DNA of 64,000 bases. Source: Mastacembelus armatus. Lineage: Eukaryota > Chordata > Actinopteri > Synbranchiformes > Mastacembelidae. Shown in pieces: positions 33,097 through 59,064 of the stretch. Position 1 is the first letter of the stretch; each line of letters opens with the position of its first letter. A model generated the notes under the pieces. It did not search any database. It saw nothing but the letters and a program-made list of their open reading frames with translations, and had not been told where the DNA came from. A program made the position numbers and the translations under genes. The stretch covers positions 12,919,656 through 12,983,655 of the forward strand of contig NC_046646.1 in NCBI RefSeq assembly GCF_900324485.2, written 5' to 3'.

Positions 33097-33760
33097 CAGT
33101 TTTCTATGTAGTTTTGTTGCTATACTTGTTACATTTACTTACCTGTCACCCAAGATGTTGGCGGAACATATCTGAAGAAACATCTTTCAGGAAGAATGAT
33201 GGTATTCAGTGATGCACTAAACAAGAGTGTAAAATAAAGAGGTCGAAAAAGATTCCCTTATGATTTTTATTACACAGTTATAAGTATTACAGTTTACTTT
33301 CAGATTTACTATTGAAGCCTTAAGTTCCTTTTTTCATAGTGTTGGATTTTATGACAGAATTGCAATGAAAATATAAAAACTACAAACACAAAGTTTAGAT
33401 CACAGATTGGAAATAAAATGAGTGGAAAGTAAAAACACTTGCATAAGTCATTTATTACGGCGTATCTATATAATCCTATTCAAAGTGCATGATGGTGTAA
33501 CATTTCTTGAGTTTTGAAATGAAGCTAATCTGTTTCATCCTGAAACAGGCTAATGTAGTACTATGTTCAGACAGGTGGAAACATTTAAAGTTAAACATTG
33601 GTCCTTCAACAATATTAAAAAGGAATCTTTGCACATCTTTGACATGTTTTTTTATGATTTTTAATTTGATAATAACCACAAATTTACCCACAATGGAACC
33701 ATACGGAACCCTTCCTCCCCGAAACATCGCGATATCTGCCATGAGATCTCGCCCATGCAA
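33097..33760. other. Spacer between ddx52 and rpl23a
   Basis: A second AATAAA lies near 33232. AT-rich; open frames on both strands overlap here but show no family signal. Confidence 0.4.
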
Positions 33761-33769
33761 TATACTGCA

Positions 33770-33799
33770 GAAAACCCCGTTCCTTCTTCCTTTCTCAAC
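33770..33799 (+). promoter_or_regulatory. 5' TOP-like leader of rpl23a
   Basis: A pyrimidine-rich run (CGTTCCTTCTTCCTTTCTC) lies directly before AACATGG, as in terminal-oligopyrimidine mRNAs under mTOR/LARP1 control. The exact C start is not fixed. Confidence 0.5.
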
Positions 33800-35982
<2,183 letters not shown>

Positions 35983-36019
35983 ACTGTGGCTGAGGAGACT
36001 TGTGGATGAATAAATATTT

Positions 36020-37490
36020 GTACAAATTAAAACCATTTCAGTGTCCTGGTGTTTGTCCTCGAGAGTTGACATTAAAAACAGGAACATAGAACAAATTAGG
36101 TTTAACCTGCTTTTGCCTTATTACAGTTCTTCAGTTTAGAGATTTACTTCCGTTCATATACCTGACTGTGTCACTCTAGGAGTTGTAACAGGATATAGGT
36201 TTTTGTCTTCCACACAGAATTATGAAAGACAGATGTGCTTTTGGTGGGTTTGGTTGTTGTTTAAAGCAGGTAAGTTGCTTTAAGTATGAGATGTTTGCCA
36301 GTTTGTCTTCATGATGTGCAACATGTCTAAACATTGAAGTCTCCTATTCATTGGTTAGGTTTAGCACTAACATGTTTATACTCTGTGGCCAATTTGTTAG
36401 GTATGCTAAAGTAAATATAATCTGTATTAGACAGCCATCCTGGGATAAATACTCTTGATTTAAGGTGATAATGCAGAGGGTTTTGTTTTGAGGTATTTTA
36501 AACTAGCTGTTGAAGTGTACTGCATTATACTGACAGGCTGTGGTTGAAGAAGTATTCAAATCCTATACTTCAGTACACGTAACTGTGCGAAGTGAAAATA
36601 GTCCACTAAAAGGTTTCCTCAGGATAGAGGTTCATGTGTTTTACAGTTATGTTTTGAGTGTAATAACTGCTGTAGTTGTTTAAGATTGGGTAATTGTACT
36701 TAGAATGAGTTCATTGTAATTGCTTTATCTGCAGCAATACATCATATTCTACAAGATAGAAGTTTTCACTAAAGAGTTGGTATTAAAAATTGTAGTATGG
36801 GGAATAACTAAAGCTGTCAGATCTAGCAGAGTCATTAAAAGGAAATTAGCAGAGTCCTGGTACCTCAGATTTGCACTGTGGGATGTTCCACTACTGCTGA
36901 CATTTGTCTGCCCTGGTGTCAAGGCTATATGGAAACCCACGTCTGTATAATGCAGTGCAGTTCAATGGCACAAAGATCCAAAAAGATCATACATCTGAAA
37001 AAAACACCTCTTTAAAATAAAAATTGCATATTATCTTCTTGAAAGGGGCATTTATTTCAGGACTGTTACATTAGACTGCATTAGTTTTAGTCAGATGTAC
37101 TTAATAGACTGACCACAGCATTTTAATGCAGGAAACGCAATTGCGAGTTACCAGGCTCAAAGCATCTTTAGTTTTCAATATAATTATGTTATAATATTGT
37201 GCTGGCATGTTGCTGTTCTGTATAACTAAAGTGGCAGATGCAGCCTAGTAGTGATAATCAGTGCTGGGATAAAACAAGGCTTTCAGAAACATTGAATCAA
37301 TATGAACTAAACTTTCAAAAATGATTTGCTGTTCTGAAGCTTTGACGGTCGATATGGCGACACCTGCTGGTCATGGCATGATGTGAAACAGTGAGCACAA
37401 CTGTATATAAGGATCTTAGCAGTACCATACTGAGCATGTAGAAAACCCACATTTAGTTTATCCTAGTCAACAACATTTCAATATCCAAAT
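36020..37490. other. Spacer at the junction of two gene neighbourhoods
   Basis: No gene seen. It separates genes of human 17q type from genes of human 11q22 type. It includes a CTCF-like motif (entry at 37357). AT-rich with scattered short repeats. Confidence 0.5.
37357..37370 (-). promoter_or_regulatory. CTCF-like motif in the junction spacer
   Basis: On the - strand reads CCAGCAGGTGTCGC, one mismatch from the CTCF core and identical to the forward motif at 8257-8270. Sequence match only. Confidence 0.25.
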
Positions 37491-37492
37491 GC

Positions 37493-38160
37493 TATTCCTC
37501 CTGGGACAAATTGCCATTAAACCTCAGATACCCACACCTGCATTTTCATATTTTCATATCAAAGATAAAGAGCTATAATCCAGTTTTTACCAGTGCTCAT
37601 TTTAATTCTAGATATCCATAACGGAATTTGGAAAATACACAATTCAATTTCAGATACCTGTATTAGAGTTAGGACTAGAAAATACAACTGTAGGTATCCA
37701 CAAATGTACTGTAGTATCCACAAATGATATGTAGATACTGTTGACAATATTTTAATTTTAAAATGCTTCATAGATTATTCAGTTATATTGGATAACCACT
37801 GGATTGTAGATATCTCACATGGGAGTTTTTCCTGGTAAGAAATGTCTTTTTGATATCCAGATGTTCATTCTGGTTATCAAAAACACATTTGCATCGTAGA
37901 TATCTGAAATTAAAATTAGGACTAGTAACAATTGGACCGAAGATTTCTGAAACAGGTTTTTATTTCAATGGTAACAAATCTTTCACAGATATCCAGAATA
38001 TTCATTTAACATATCAGAATGCATTGGACATCTGAAATTACAAGGCCAAAAAACACATAAACACCATAATTTGTCCTGGGGAGGATCTCAGTGTAGATAT
38101 CTAAAATGTTTTGTGACCAGAATGAATTTGAACTACAGATATTTGCTATCCATGTCCAGC
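37493..38160. mobile_element. Non-autonomous element with terminal inverted repeats and internal AGATATC repeats
   Basis: Left end TCCTCCTGGGACAAATT (37496-37512) is the near-perfect inverse of AATTTGTCCTGGGGAGGA (38068-38085). Inside, variants of AGATATCC/AGATATCTGAAATT recur at irregular 20-60 base spacing, with phrases such as TTAGGACTAG seen twice. The repeats go on to about 38150, past the right inverted end, so borders are uncertain. No coding capacity; family not assigned. Confidence 0.55.
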
Positions 38161-38182
38161 GTAGCTCATTAGGATTTTAATA

Positions 38183-38597
38183 TACCCTAGTTTCTGGGCT
38201 ATAAGTCGCATTTCTAATTATACTAATTATAGGCATAACAACAAGCAGAAGTGCATTATGAAATTCATTCATCTGTGTTAACATTAAACTGCACCAACAT
38301 CAGGGTGAAGGAAGGGAGATGAAGCGTGTCCTCTACTCCAAACTTTGTTTCAGCTACAAACTTTACCTGAACTTAGAAATCTCTGGTATAGTGTCACTTT
38401 CACTTGTGTTACTCTGGGAGTTTAGTGTGAACATAAACGTTTTTACTTTATTACCTTCAATTGAGTCTAGAGTGCCATGTACCGCTAAATGACTGTAAAT
38501 ATGCACATAAGTCACTTCGCTGTACAAGTCGCAGGGTGAACCAGTGGAGTTTTTTTTTTTTTTTTTAAATGCGACTTATAGTCCGGAAAATACGGTA
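38183..38597. mobile_element. MITE with CCGGACTATAAGTCGC-type terminal inverted repeats
   Basis: Left TACCCTAGTTTCTGGGCTAT followed by AAGTCGCATTT, and right AAATGCGACTTATAGTCCGG followed by AAAATACGGTA, are inverted copies about 31 bases long. TA borders both ends, which suits a Tc1/mariner-type target duplication. The terminus is one I recognise as widespread in fish genomes. The interior (about 350 bases) has an extra AAGTCGC copy and a T run. No coding capacity. Confidence 0.65.
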
Positions 38598-39149
38598 CCT
38601 TAAATTTAGTTTTAACTTGTAAAATCCAAATTGAAAATATCTTGAAATACAAGTCCTACCAATAATATATTTAAATGTTATTGTGTTATTGTATTTACCA
38701 TTCTGACCAGAGAGGGTACAATTGTAACTGGAAGAAATAGAGGCATATTATGGATACCTTAAAAATGTAATTACTAATAGGAATATGGTTCCATTAAATG
38801 TTAAAACTTCTTCCTGTGACTTGTTTCCAATACGTGAACTAACAAAGTCCTGTCTCACAGCCACAGTTGTGCTTAAAAAAAGTGATATGGTAGGTCTAGT
38901 GAGTTATCTGCTTCAGGCCTACTATCACTAGTAATAATAATAGTAAGGGAAAAACTAATATATAGGTTCCCGTAGCATAAATGAACAGGATTCTTAAACA
39001 GTGTATTGCTTGTATGTAACTGCTCTGAGATTTACTGAAATCAGACAGTGGCAAATGTTGAGCTCAAGTTGGAACAATGTTTAGTAATATTTGTTTGCGT
39101 TTACTGAATAACAGCTAATGTAGACCACAAAACCGACAGCTGTCAGTGC

Positions 39150-39206
39150 CATGGGTTTGCAGGACCAAGCTCTTCATGCGTTTACTGACCAGACAGAGGA
39201 AAAAGG
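39150..39206 (+). other. Orphan exon-like segment, unidentified
   Basis: A strong Kozak start (GTGCCATGG) opens an 18-codon frame, MGLQDQALHAFTDQTEEK, that runs into an excellent donor (AAAAAG|GTAAGA). A weak partner acceptor lies near 39856 (TTTTAG). It matches no family I know and converges on birc2. It may be a chance pattern or the start of a lineage-specific transcript. Confidence 0.2.
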
Positions 39207-39218
39207 TAAGACACACAC

Positions 39219-39465
39219 TTTATTTTGTAAAATAAATACAATAGCTGCTGATACACTGGAGATGCAGGTCATACAGTAATTGACAAGTCAGTTCAGGCGT
39301 TTTCCTGGTTTATATTCCTTTTCTGTATGAAAAAGCATGCCTTTGATTTATATTTGTAGTACCTTAAAGTAATTTTAGCTTCTCTCAATTAGACACAAGA
39401 ACTGGTCTAAACTTTACAAGGGTCATGGGAATATGCTTAAGTTAATGTTATAGAGACACTTTATT
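39219..39465 (-). terminator. Candidate poly(A) signals of birc2
   Basis: AATAAA on the - strand at 39465-39460 and 39224-39219, about 0.5 and 0.74 kb after the birc2 stop. Either could end the mRNA. Confidence 0.45.
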
Positions 39466-39961
39466 TTCATAAAGTTTAGATTCTTTAATTCAATGTGGTT
39501 ATATATTTGGATTAGAACAGTGCTGGGTTGACTGCGTTTCTTTGAGATTTGACCACAGTATTACAGTAGGATCAGTCAGCACAATTAATCAGACTGCTGA
39601 CTCCAACTCTGAATTCAGTTCACAGGAATTGTGATATTATACTATACTATGTTATTGTAGAAACTGCATAAATATATTTAATAGAATGGTATTGATTTCA
39701 AAAATCCAACCCAGGCTTAAGAGTAACCGCCAGAGATCACATATTAATAGGGCCTCGTATTGAATGTTATAGTCTAATGTATTATTACATTCTATCAGGT
39801 AATGTTATGTCTGGGAGCTTTATGTGGTTATGCTGTTGGTTTTAATGTCTTTTAGGATGCACAACAACCAACCTGTTTTCTACAATGACTGTAAATGTAT
39901 ATTGCTTGCATTCAGTCACACGGTGACATGATATGTGGAAACGTGGCTCACAGCCTTCTGG

Positions 39962-44632
<4,671 letters not shown>

Positions 44633-46728
44633 GTTTGTTTTAGTGTGATAAAAGGCAAAAGTGATGTCCTTCAAAGGGAGAGAGGTTTGAGAAAACCCAA
44701 GGTCTCACTCTCTCACAGAGATACACACAATTACACTGAAACGAAAAACTGACACACAGGGGACAGGAAAGTGGGAAGGTTTAACTCAGATGAAGACAGT
44801 AGAAAAGAAAGTGATGTTTGTCTAAAAGTGAAACTTAAGCCAAAGAAACAAATGCACCAGTCTGAAACCACCATTACCACACAGCACGGGACTCATCTGT
44901 AATATACCATCCTTAAACATCCTAATCCTTGCATATAGACTTTACATCTGGATCCCTGTTACCTCTACGTAGTAGAGTAACATAAGTAACATTTTACTAC
45001 TGAAATGTCATCGTTTCTTTTTTGGTTACAGTCCCAGTGGACACAATATCAAATAAAACACATCTTGTGCAGTAAAAAAGGATGAATTACTTTACATGAG
45101 ATGTATAGTGTAAAAACAATAATCATACCATGAAACTGTGGTCAGATCACCCAGGATCAATGTAAACCTTATCTTGTATGCTGAGCACAGACATGTGTAG
45201 CACATTATTTACCCATTCCAACTTAAACATATGGCATGTGATTATTTGTACAAACTTATCAGCCTAAATTAAACAAATGTCACAAGCACACACACACACA
45301 GACCAAGGGATATGTGCTCTCAAACCCCTCCCCCATGTCAGACATCCCTTTTGTATGTGTTTAAGCCTCCATAACTGAATACTAAAAACCCAATAAAAAG
45401 AATTGTATCCTCCTTTGACAGGGATAATAAAGTCCCTCTAGTTATATGTCACGAGCACCTGTAGAAAGACAGAAAAACAGATAGAAAGAACACAAATGTT
45501 TTATTTTGTTCATGTAGAGGTATTCTCCAGAGGATTTTAACTTCTTTAACAAAATGTCTATGCGTTTCAAACTAAAGACCTTTGGCATTATCCTCTTTGA
45601 TAATCAATGGCCAAGTCTGTACAAAAACTATTTGTAATTCTACTATAAATGACAGATTTTCCAAGAATAAAAACCATGGCAATAAAAACCTAAATGCTAA
45701 AGATTATGGCACATGAATAAATCACCAACTGCTAAAACATAAAAACATAAATTCAGCTGTCCTGTCTCAAATGCCACACATGTAAAAATTAAAGGCTAAA
45801 TAAGTTTTTTTTTTTTGCAGTTAATCATTACTAAATGCTTACAAGGGGGGTAGCACCTAAACAAATTGGCATTTTTTAATTCAACTTTTGTTTAGTCTGT
45901 AAAATGACAATTTACAACTGTTGAAAGGTGTGGTAATATTTACTAATTTAATATTTACAAATGATTTAAAGCTGAATTAGATAAAGAAGTACTTCACAGA
46001 TGTATAAATATACTTCGCTGTACATTGTGACGCTGTATGGGACAGATTTAAGGAAGGATGGATGAAACTGAACCCACAGAGGGGGAAACAGTCTGATATT
46101 TGGTCCTGAGTGTGGGTCTTGTCTCAAAACCTACAATCCTACAATTCCCATAATGACACAGCATCTGTCACTGTGTTAAATCGGTGGACTGTCCCTTTAA
46201 CAAAAGCCCAGTCACCTTAGTAGATGACTGTATAATTAGTCATCTAAACCTTTTGGGAACAAAGGCAGTGTAATCCTGGCAATGCGACAGTAAATAACAC
46301 AGACAATATAACTTACTGCGATGTTTCCCCTGCAGGTTAACCAGGTACTTTCCCAACGTCACCCCGTCCCGCCCTGATTCAAATCTAATTTCAAAGCTAA
46401 CCCTAGCTAGGCTACGTCGTTAAACATATCGTAGTAGTGAGCTGGGTAAATTTATTATTTCCCCCGGCAGCCCAACAATACTTAATAACCCACAGCAGGG
46501 AAACAACGTGACATTTAACGTCCCACAATTAACCAGCGTGATAAGATCAGCGACCTCCACAGGCTAATGGTAATGCTAACGGCCGCTAATGCTAATATCA
46601 GTCAAACTACAGCACACGGCAGTCTCGAAGGGAGGAAAATAAAACTGGCTGCTTCGTCTGACGCAGACCCATGAGACAAAACAGTACAATAATGTGCATT
46701 TTCCTTTCCACTGGGGTGACACACTCAC

Positions 46729-46830
46729 CGTTTCGCAGTTTATACCCAGCCGACTCGGAAAGTCCCACCCCCACCGCTGCTTCCGGTTAGCTATGCGTGA
46801 AGTGAAAAAGGAACAAAAAAACACAGATTA
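46729..46830 (-). promoter_or_regulatory. birc2 promoter with a consensus NF-kB site
   Basis: The - strand reads GGGACTTTCC at 46766-46757, a perfect kB site, with an ETS motif CCGGAAG at 46786-46780 just upstream. A donor (CG|GTGAGTG) at 46728 could end a non-coding first exon. A TATAAA at 46744-46739 would instead place the start near 46710, so the exact start is unclear. BIRC2/BIRC3 are known NF-kB targets, so the site fits a feedback loop. The 2.1 kb to the first coding exon would be intron 1 and shows nothing else. Confidence 0.55.
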
Positions 46831-46839
46831 GTTAGAAAC

Positions 46840-48270
46840 CCGTCATATATTCTCAGTCCGCAGTCCAGGAGTCCCCCTGCTCTTTTCTGGCACAGTGCTA
46901 AAAAAAGTTCCCATGTTTAATTAAATAGGTTACATAACACGCATACGTAACCAAAATGTTCTGGTTGTGGTCACGCAAACAGCTTCACACTTCACAGTGT
47001 CACTTCAGTGTTTATTTCCTGACAAACATCTGGGTAATCGTTTTATTTTGTAGCCTGATTATTATACAGCTGTTTTGCAAAAGCTGTCTAATTCTTTTAA
47101 CACAGTTTTAGATTAAAAAAAAAACAATGAAAAGTCACCAAATGACAAAATAATTCAACCATCCAACAAAACTTTTAAAAGTTTATTTATTTGAAATATC
47201 TTTAAAATATCTACAACTATGAATATATCGCAGTTCACTGTTTAATCACAATGTAATGTAAAGACGGATGTTTTTAACTGATAATATCCCTAAGAACTAG
47301 GCTACATATGTAGCACTAATAATAGGTTAAAAATTTTTACCTTAGTTTTTCCAAGACTGCTATAATAATGGGACATGAAGAATATTCTCATTAAAGAAGG
47401 TACTTACACAGGAGCCTTGCTGAAGACCAGTCAGCTGGTTAGGTTATGCGAAGTCACCATCTGTTAGGGTAATTATATGGCATTTCCCTGACTTCCTCTG
47501 CACAAACCACTCCCGCTATGACAGATGATACAACTTTCGGTTTGGTTTTTATCACACCATTTATTTCAAGACAGGTGGCATATGTTTTTTTTTTTTTTTT
47601 TCCAACTTAGTAATTTACTTTATGTAAAGTACCTGCAATTTTTCTAAAAAAAATTCAGTGATCCCTCTGCGTTGAAATTTAGAAATTTTCTGTAAGTGGA
47701 ACCAAAATTTTTAAAAAAGTTCTTTGTTGAGTGTAATAGGGGATAAAATGCATTTAAGCAAGTGACTTACAGCTTAAGTGTAAAATTTTAATCACATCTA
47801 TGCTCAGAGAAGGAACAGCTAATTAGACCTATATACATTTGTATGTAAATGTTTGGTCAGTCATACATGTAAATATGGTAAATGCAACCGCTGAAGCAAA
47901 TGGACAGAACTTGTTTCAGTGTAGTTTTTAAAGCTCACTAACCCAAAAACTAAAAAACAAAAACTGCAGTAATTGTAACATACAAAAGTTTGGGAACTTT
48001 TCTACTTGAAAAACACAGAACGTCATTTGTCCGTTAAGCCTTAACTGACTTGATTGTAAATAGCAATGAATTCAGACTGGTGACCGCTCCCTGTGCCATA
48101 CCCAACTAATCCCACTGAATTAATTATGTATGAGTAGAAAACACAAATACAATAGAAACGAGCCACCCAAAAAAAAAAAAAAAAAATCAATGAGTAGTTT
48201 TATACTCATACTGAAGCTGAAGACAATCTGCACTAAAACATCTCTAGAAATGACAGGTGGTCAGGTGTAT
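46840..48270. other. Spacer between birc2 promoter and yap1 3' end
   Basis: AT-rich with T and A runs (47587-47600, 48171-48186). No exon or RNA gene recognised. Confidence 0.4.
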
Positions 48271-48560
48271 TTAAATGTTTATTAAACAGAAACTTCTTTT
48301 AAACTGATTACAGTGAGAATAAGAAGAAATATATTTATATAACACACATGCATAAAAAGGTACAAAACAAGTCTGATTGCCTCCACATTCTCAGTGAATA
48401 GAATAATAAACATTATATGTAACATAACGAGTGTAATGCATGCTAAGATAAATAATAGGTAGTGTATATGTTATCTGTATGAGCCTCTACCTTTACTTTA
48501 GAACAGATTACAAAAGGTGACTGGGCCCTTTTTAGGGGATGTGAACAAAATCTTTACCTT

Positions 48561-48621
48561 TATATGCCGTTATATATATATCTATATATGTATATATATA
48601 GATATATATATATGGCATATA
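48561..48621. repeat. AT-rich palindrome
   Basis: TATATGCC at 48561 is mirrored by GGCATATA ending at 48621, and the interior is alternating AT with GATATA/TATATC symmetry. The whole 61 bases can fold into one hairpin or cruciform. Confidence 0.7.
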
Positions 48622-49638
48622 AAAGAAGATGTTTAGAAGAAACGCTCTCACCAAAAAATAATTAGCAACTTCAAATTTCGAAAAAATATAAAAACACACT
48701 GCAGAAACCCAGGCAATAAAAACACATTAAAAACTTACTGTATTATGTAGTTTAGCAAAGGTAAGAGAGTTAAAGAGCTACCCATATTGATGATTATGGT
48801 CTGTATTACAGCACCAGTTAACTCTTGCAAGTAGAACAAAATATACCAAGTTAAACAGCATCCACAATTAACATGCTGCTTTTCTAAGGAGGCACATACA
48901 GCTCCAGAGTTGTAGCCTACCAATATCTGACAACAGGATGACTTTGTATTTTTTTAGTTCATAGACATTTTATATCATTTCAAGTGTTTTGTAAAAAATG
49001 TTTTTGAAGTGTTTTTGAACTGGTTTTTTAACTGTTCAAGGCAGATGTTTTCTATACATGCCTGAACAGTATGGATGAAAATCTGACAGGAGCATCTTGA
49101 AACTTGCTTCTGTTGTGTAATTGAACTCCATAGACTATCTTGGTCTATCTCCAGTAATAAATTACTCAATTCTAGTTTGACTTTCAAATAAGTTAGGGTT
49201 ATTTAAAAAAAAACATTAAGAGATACAAGGTATTTAGGTTTACTGTTTAGAATGAGTTTTAATAATAGTATACTTATTGAAAAATGCATATTGGGTGTCA
49301 TTGTTGGGTTAAACCAAAAAATTGTTTTTGCCAGAGAAATTTCTGAAAAGATGATTGTAAAAATGCATTATATTTAAGGTCATTTATATTTCTTTTGCAA
49401 CTTTTGCATCAAGAGTGAAAAGAAATGATTTTTGAGAAAAAGGACGATGATAATGTGGGTTTGTATAGATGTTATCTATGCTGATTTATCAGTCATATGA
49501 GCAATGAGCTGGAAATAAAGGAAGCCAAAAAAAGCCAAGCTAGTCCACAATATTTGATGAAACAAAATGGATGAAACTGGAGAAAAGCTTTTTAATTTTG
49601 ATGGACTTATATCAAACCTCAACCTGGTCTGCGTTTCG

Positions 49639-49639
<1 letters not shown>

Positions 49640-49731
<92 letters not shown>
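49640..49731. repeat. (GT)n microsatellite
   Basis: About 45 uninterrupted GT units, within the presumed yap1 3'UTR. Length is likely to be polymorphic. Confidence 0.95.
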
Positions 49732-49732
<1 letters not shown>

Positions 49733-51432
49733 TCAGAGTAAAAAACAACTTATCGCATCAAACATTCATTAGTTTTTGTCAGTATAAAGGTGTTTAGTTC
49801 AACCTCAAACCTGCTGGGGTGCTGGCTGTTCAACAGAATATTTTTCATTTATGTTACAGCTGCGGTGTAAGAAACACATCCAAGCCTTGATAGCAATGAT
49901 GTGGCATCACTTCATAAACAAGTGGGGAACATAATATTAAAGCTGTACAATATAATGCAATCCAATAACGCACACCTCCAATAAAAACTACCTTTGTGAA
50001 GCTTATGTATGATGAAGTGGACAAAGTGACTGCAACAATTTACAATAAAATGCAATTCAACACAACAAAAACCCAAGCACAAAATCAATATAACTGTTAG
50101 TAACTTCAAAATAGGTGATTTTATAGCAATGCTGCTGTAGTATCTTTGAGCGGTTTGTGGGTTAATGATATATATATAAAAAAAATAGCACACTTTAATA
50201 ATAACATTAAAACATATTCAAAAAAAGAACAAAGGCACTATTTCACACAGCAACGATCAAATATCTAGTGGTCATAAGACCAGATGTGTCAAGATTACAA
50301 TTTCCACGGGGAAACCTTGTATTGTGTTGGATTGCATTATACTGACCATGTGTTCATTTACTGTAGACATCCTCTGTATATTCCAGTGGTCCTGTTTGCA
50401 AACAGGGGTCTTAAAACAAACTTTATTTTAGTTTTAGTGTCCCGGGTTCAGACTCCTCTATGTACTGACACTATCCTGTAGCATTTCCTTCCCTAAATTC
50501 TTATGCCAGGCTTTGATTAGTCAGGAAGGGAGTCTCTTCTCTAACCAAAGATAAAGCTTAACCTCCTCAACTTCTCTGGAAAAAAGTGGAACGTATTACA
50601 GTCTTGGTTTGAGCAGCCCCAGACACGCACAGACATTTGATACATGATTTTGGCATGTGAGAGTTTTAACTGACACGTCTGGATGTAAATGGCACTTCTT
50701 AGTGTTCTCAATCTACTGGTTCGCCACAAGGGAGCGTCCTCTCCCTCCTGGTGTTTGTGTCACAGTATGAGCTTTGATTAGTGTTTTAATCCAGATACGT
50801 TCATGATGAATTCATCTCTCAGCCCTGACACTTACTTGTTAAGAAGATGTTTTCCAAACAATGTCTGTGCATAAAATCACAAATTTACAGATGTTACTCA
50901 TTTTTCCCCACGAACGACATATTTCATGTTACTATTAAACATCTTTTGTGTAACTCTGGTGTTATTTAAATATTTATCACGGAACCAGATGTGTTTCTTT
51001 TTTTTTTTGCGATTGCGTAACTGCTATGCACAGACTCAGCTATCATGACTGTTTGTTTGTTTGCTCCAAACAGTAATACCCAAGTGGGGATAAGAAAAGA
51101 TGTTTTTGCTCTAAAATTAGCGGTGACGCATTTAACCAGAGAAATGCGGAGCATCCTCTGAGGTGATGGCTAAAATGCTGTAATAAAAATATTGATGCTC
51201 CGTTGTGCATCTGTGGAAACCAGGCTCATAAAAAGGGGAATATCAGCAGCTTACCACCTCCTGTGAGAGTCAGGTGTTTTCATTCCTCAGGGTGCGAGTA
51301 GTGTTAGATATCCATCACTCAACAGTAGTGTATTCTCTCTGTTTTGTACCACTTCTGAAGCCAAAAATCCTCCAGAGTTCTCAGTCATGTTATGATAATT
51401 TGACCATACGTGGGGTGGTTTGCTGAGCATGT

Positions 51433-58104
<6,672 letters not shown>

Positions 58105-58455
58105 TCACAAGAACAAACAACAGACAGAGAGTAAACAACAGGCACGTTAAGACTAGATGTGTGAGAGCGCTGCAGCTATGATCGGATTTGTTTACACTTT
58201 TTTTGCCCTCCAATCCCCCAACACACACTCACACACACTCACTCACTCAGTCACACACTCCCCCACCCCATTTTAACTTTTGTGTCGTTGTCTGTTTCGA
58301 GCTGTAACATCTCGGAAGTTAATCGGCTGCGCAAAGAAAAACAATCACCGGGTAGTGAAGTCGAAGGAGAGAAATCTGAGGCAGTAAAATCAATCTGAGC
58401 AGCGCACAACGCGTTACATGCCTCCCACATACCTTCAAGCAGCCAGACCGTTTTC

Positions 58456-58491
<36 letters not shown>

Positions 58492-58510
58492 CCTCTCCCT
58501 CTCTCTCTCT
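58456..58510. repeat. (CT)n tract upstream of the yap1 start
   Basis: Nearly pure CT with a few C interruptions, about 400 bases before the start codon; on the transcribed strand it is GA-rich. It lies in the presumed 5'UTR or promoter. GAGA-type tracts often mark open promoters. Confidence 0.9.
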
Positions 58511-59064
58511 GTATATTCCTGCAGCGGAAAAAAAAATAAGTTTGGAGAAATCCGATCCGGGAAACGGTGATTTCCGACGCCAAGTCTGGACTTAAATCCT
58601 CCGCAGGTGGAAAAAAACACCCAGATGTTTGGTACTGGCTGGAGAAAAGTGATTTCTGCGAGACCTCCAAACTTTTTTTCACATCCACCGTTGAGTCCAG
58701 ATTCATGTGATAGTGCTGAGGGGCGGGGTTGTCGGGTTTAAAGCCGCCGCAGTTGCAGGGCAAATATTTCACTCTAAGAAAAGACACAAATCATTAGCAC
58801 AAGACGTCGAAAACGGTTTATGTAATAATAATCTGGGCCGAAACAAGTCGCCTTTACGCGTGAAAACAAGAGATGTTGTTGTTGTCCAGTGATATTTATG
58901 CTTTGATTTCTCGCTGTACTGTTTCCATGTTTGAAGGAAATAAACTGAGGGCCAAGTGTCGACAGAGGTGACAACACAGAGCCACAACAAGAAGAGAAAC
59001 CGGAGCCCGAAGTGCTGGAGTCTGTGCTTTGGTTTCTCTGGGCCTGGGTCTGGTGTGAGTTTAA

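Larger units (their letters stand above)
48281..51432 (-). other. Probable long 3'UTR of yap1
   Basis: About 3.1 kb after the yap1 stop, without another gene. AATAAA on the - strand near 48286-48281 could end the mRNA. It contains a long (GT)n run and an AT-rich palindrome (separate entries). YAP1 mRNAs have long 3'UTRs in other vertebrates. The extent is inferred. Confidence 0.4.

Noticed and set aside
49476-49797. Frames of repeated Thr-His and Cys-Val
   Set aside because: Pure translations of the (GT)n microsatellite.
58251-58787. A 178-codon - strand frame upstream of yap1
   Set aside because: Low complexity from the CT/GA tract; it stops before the yap1 start, so it is not an N-terminal extension. 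At most an upstream ORF.
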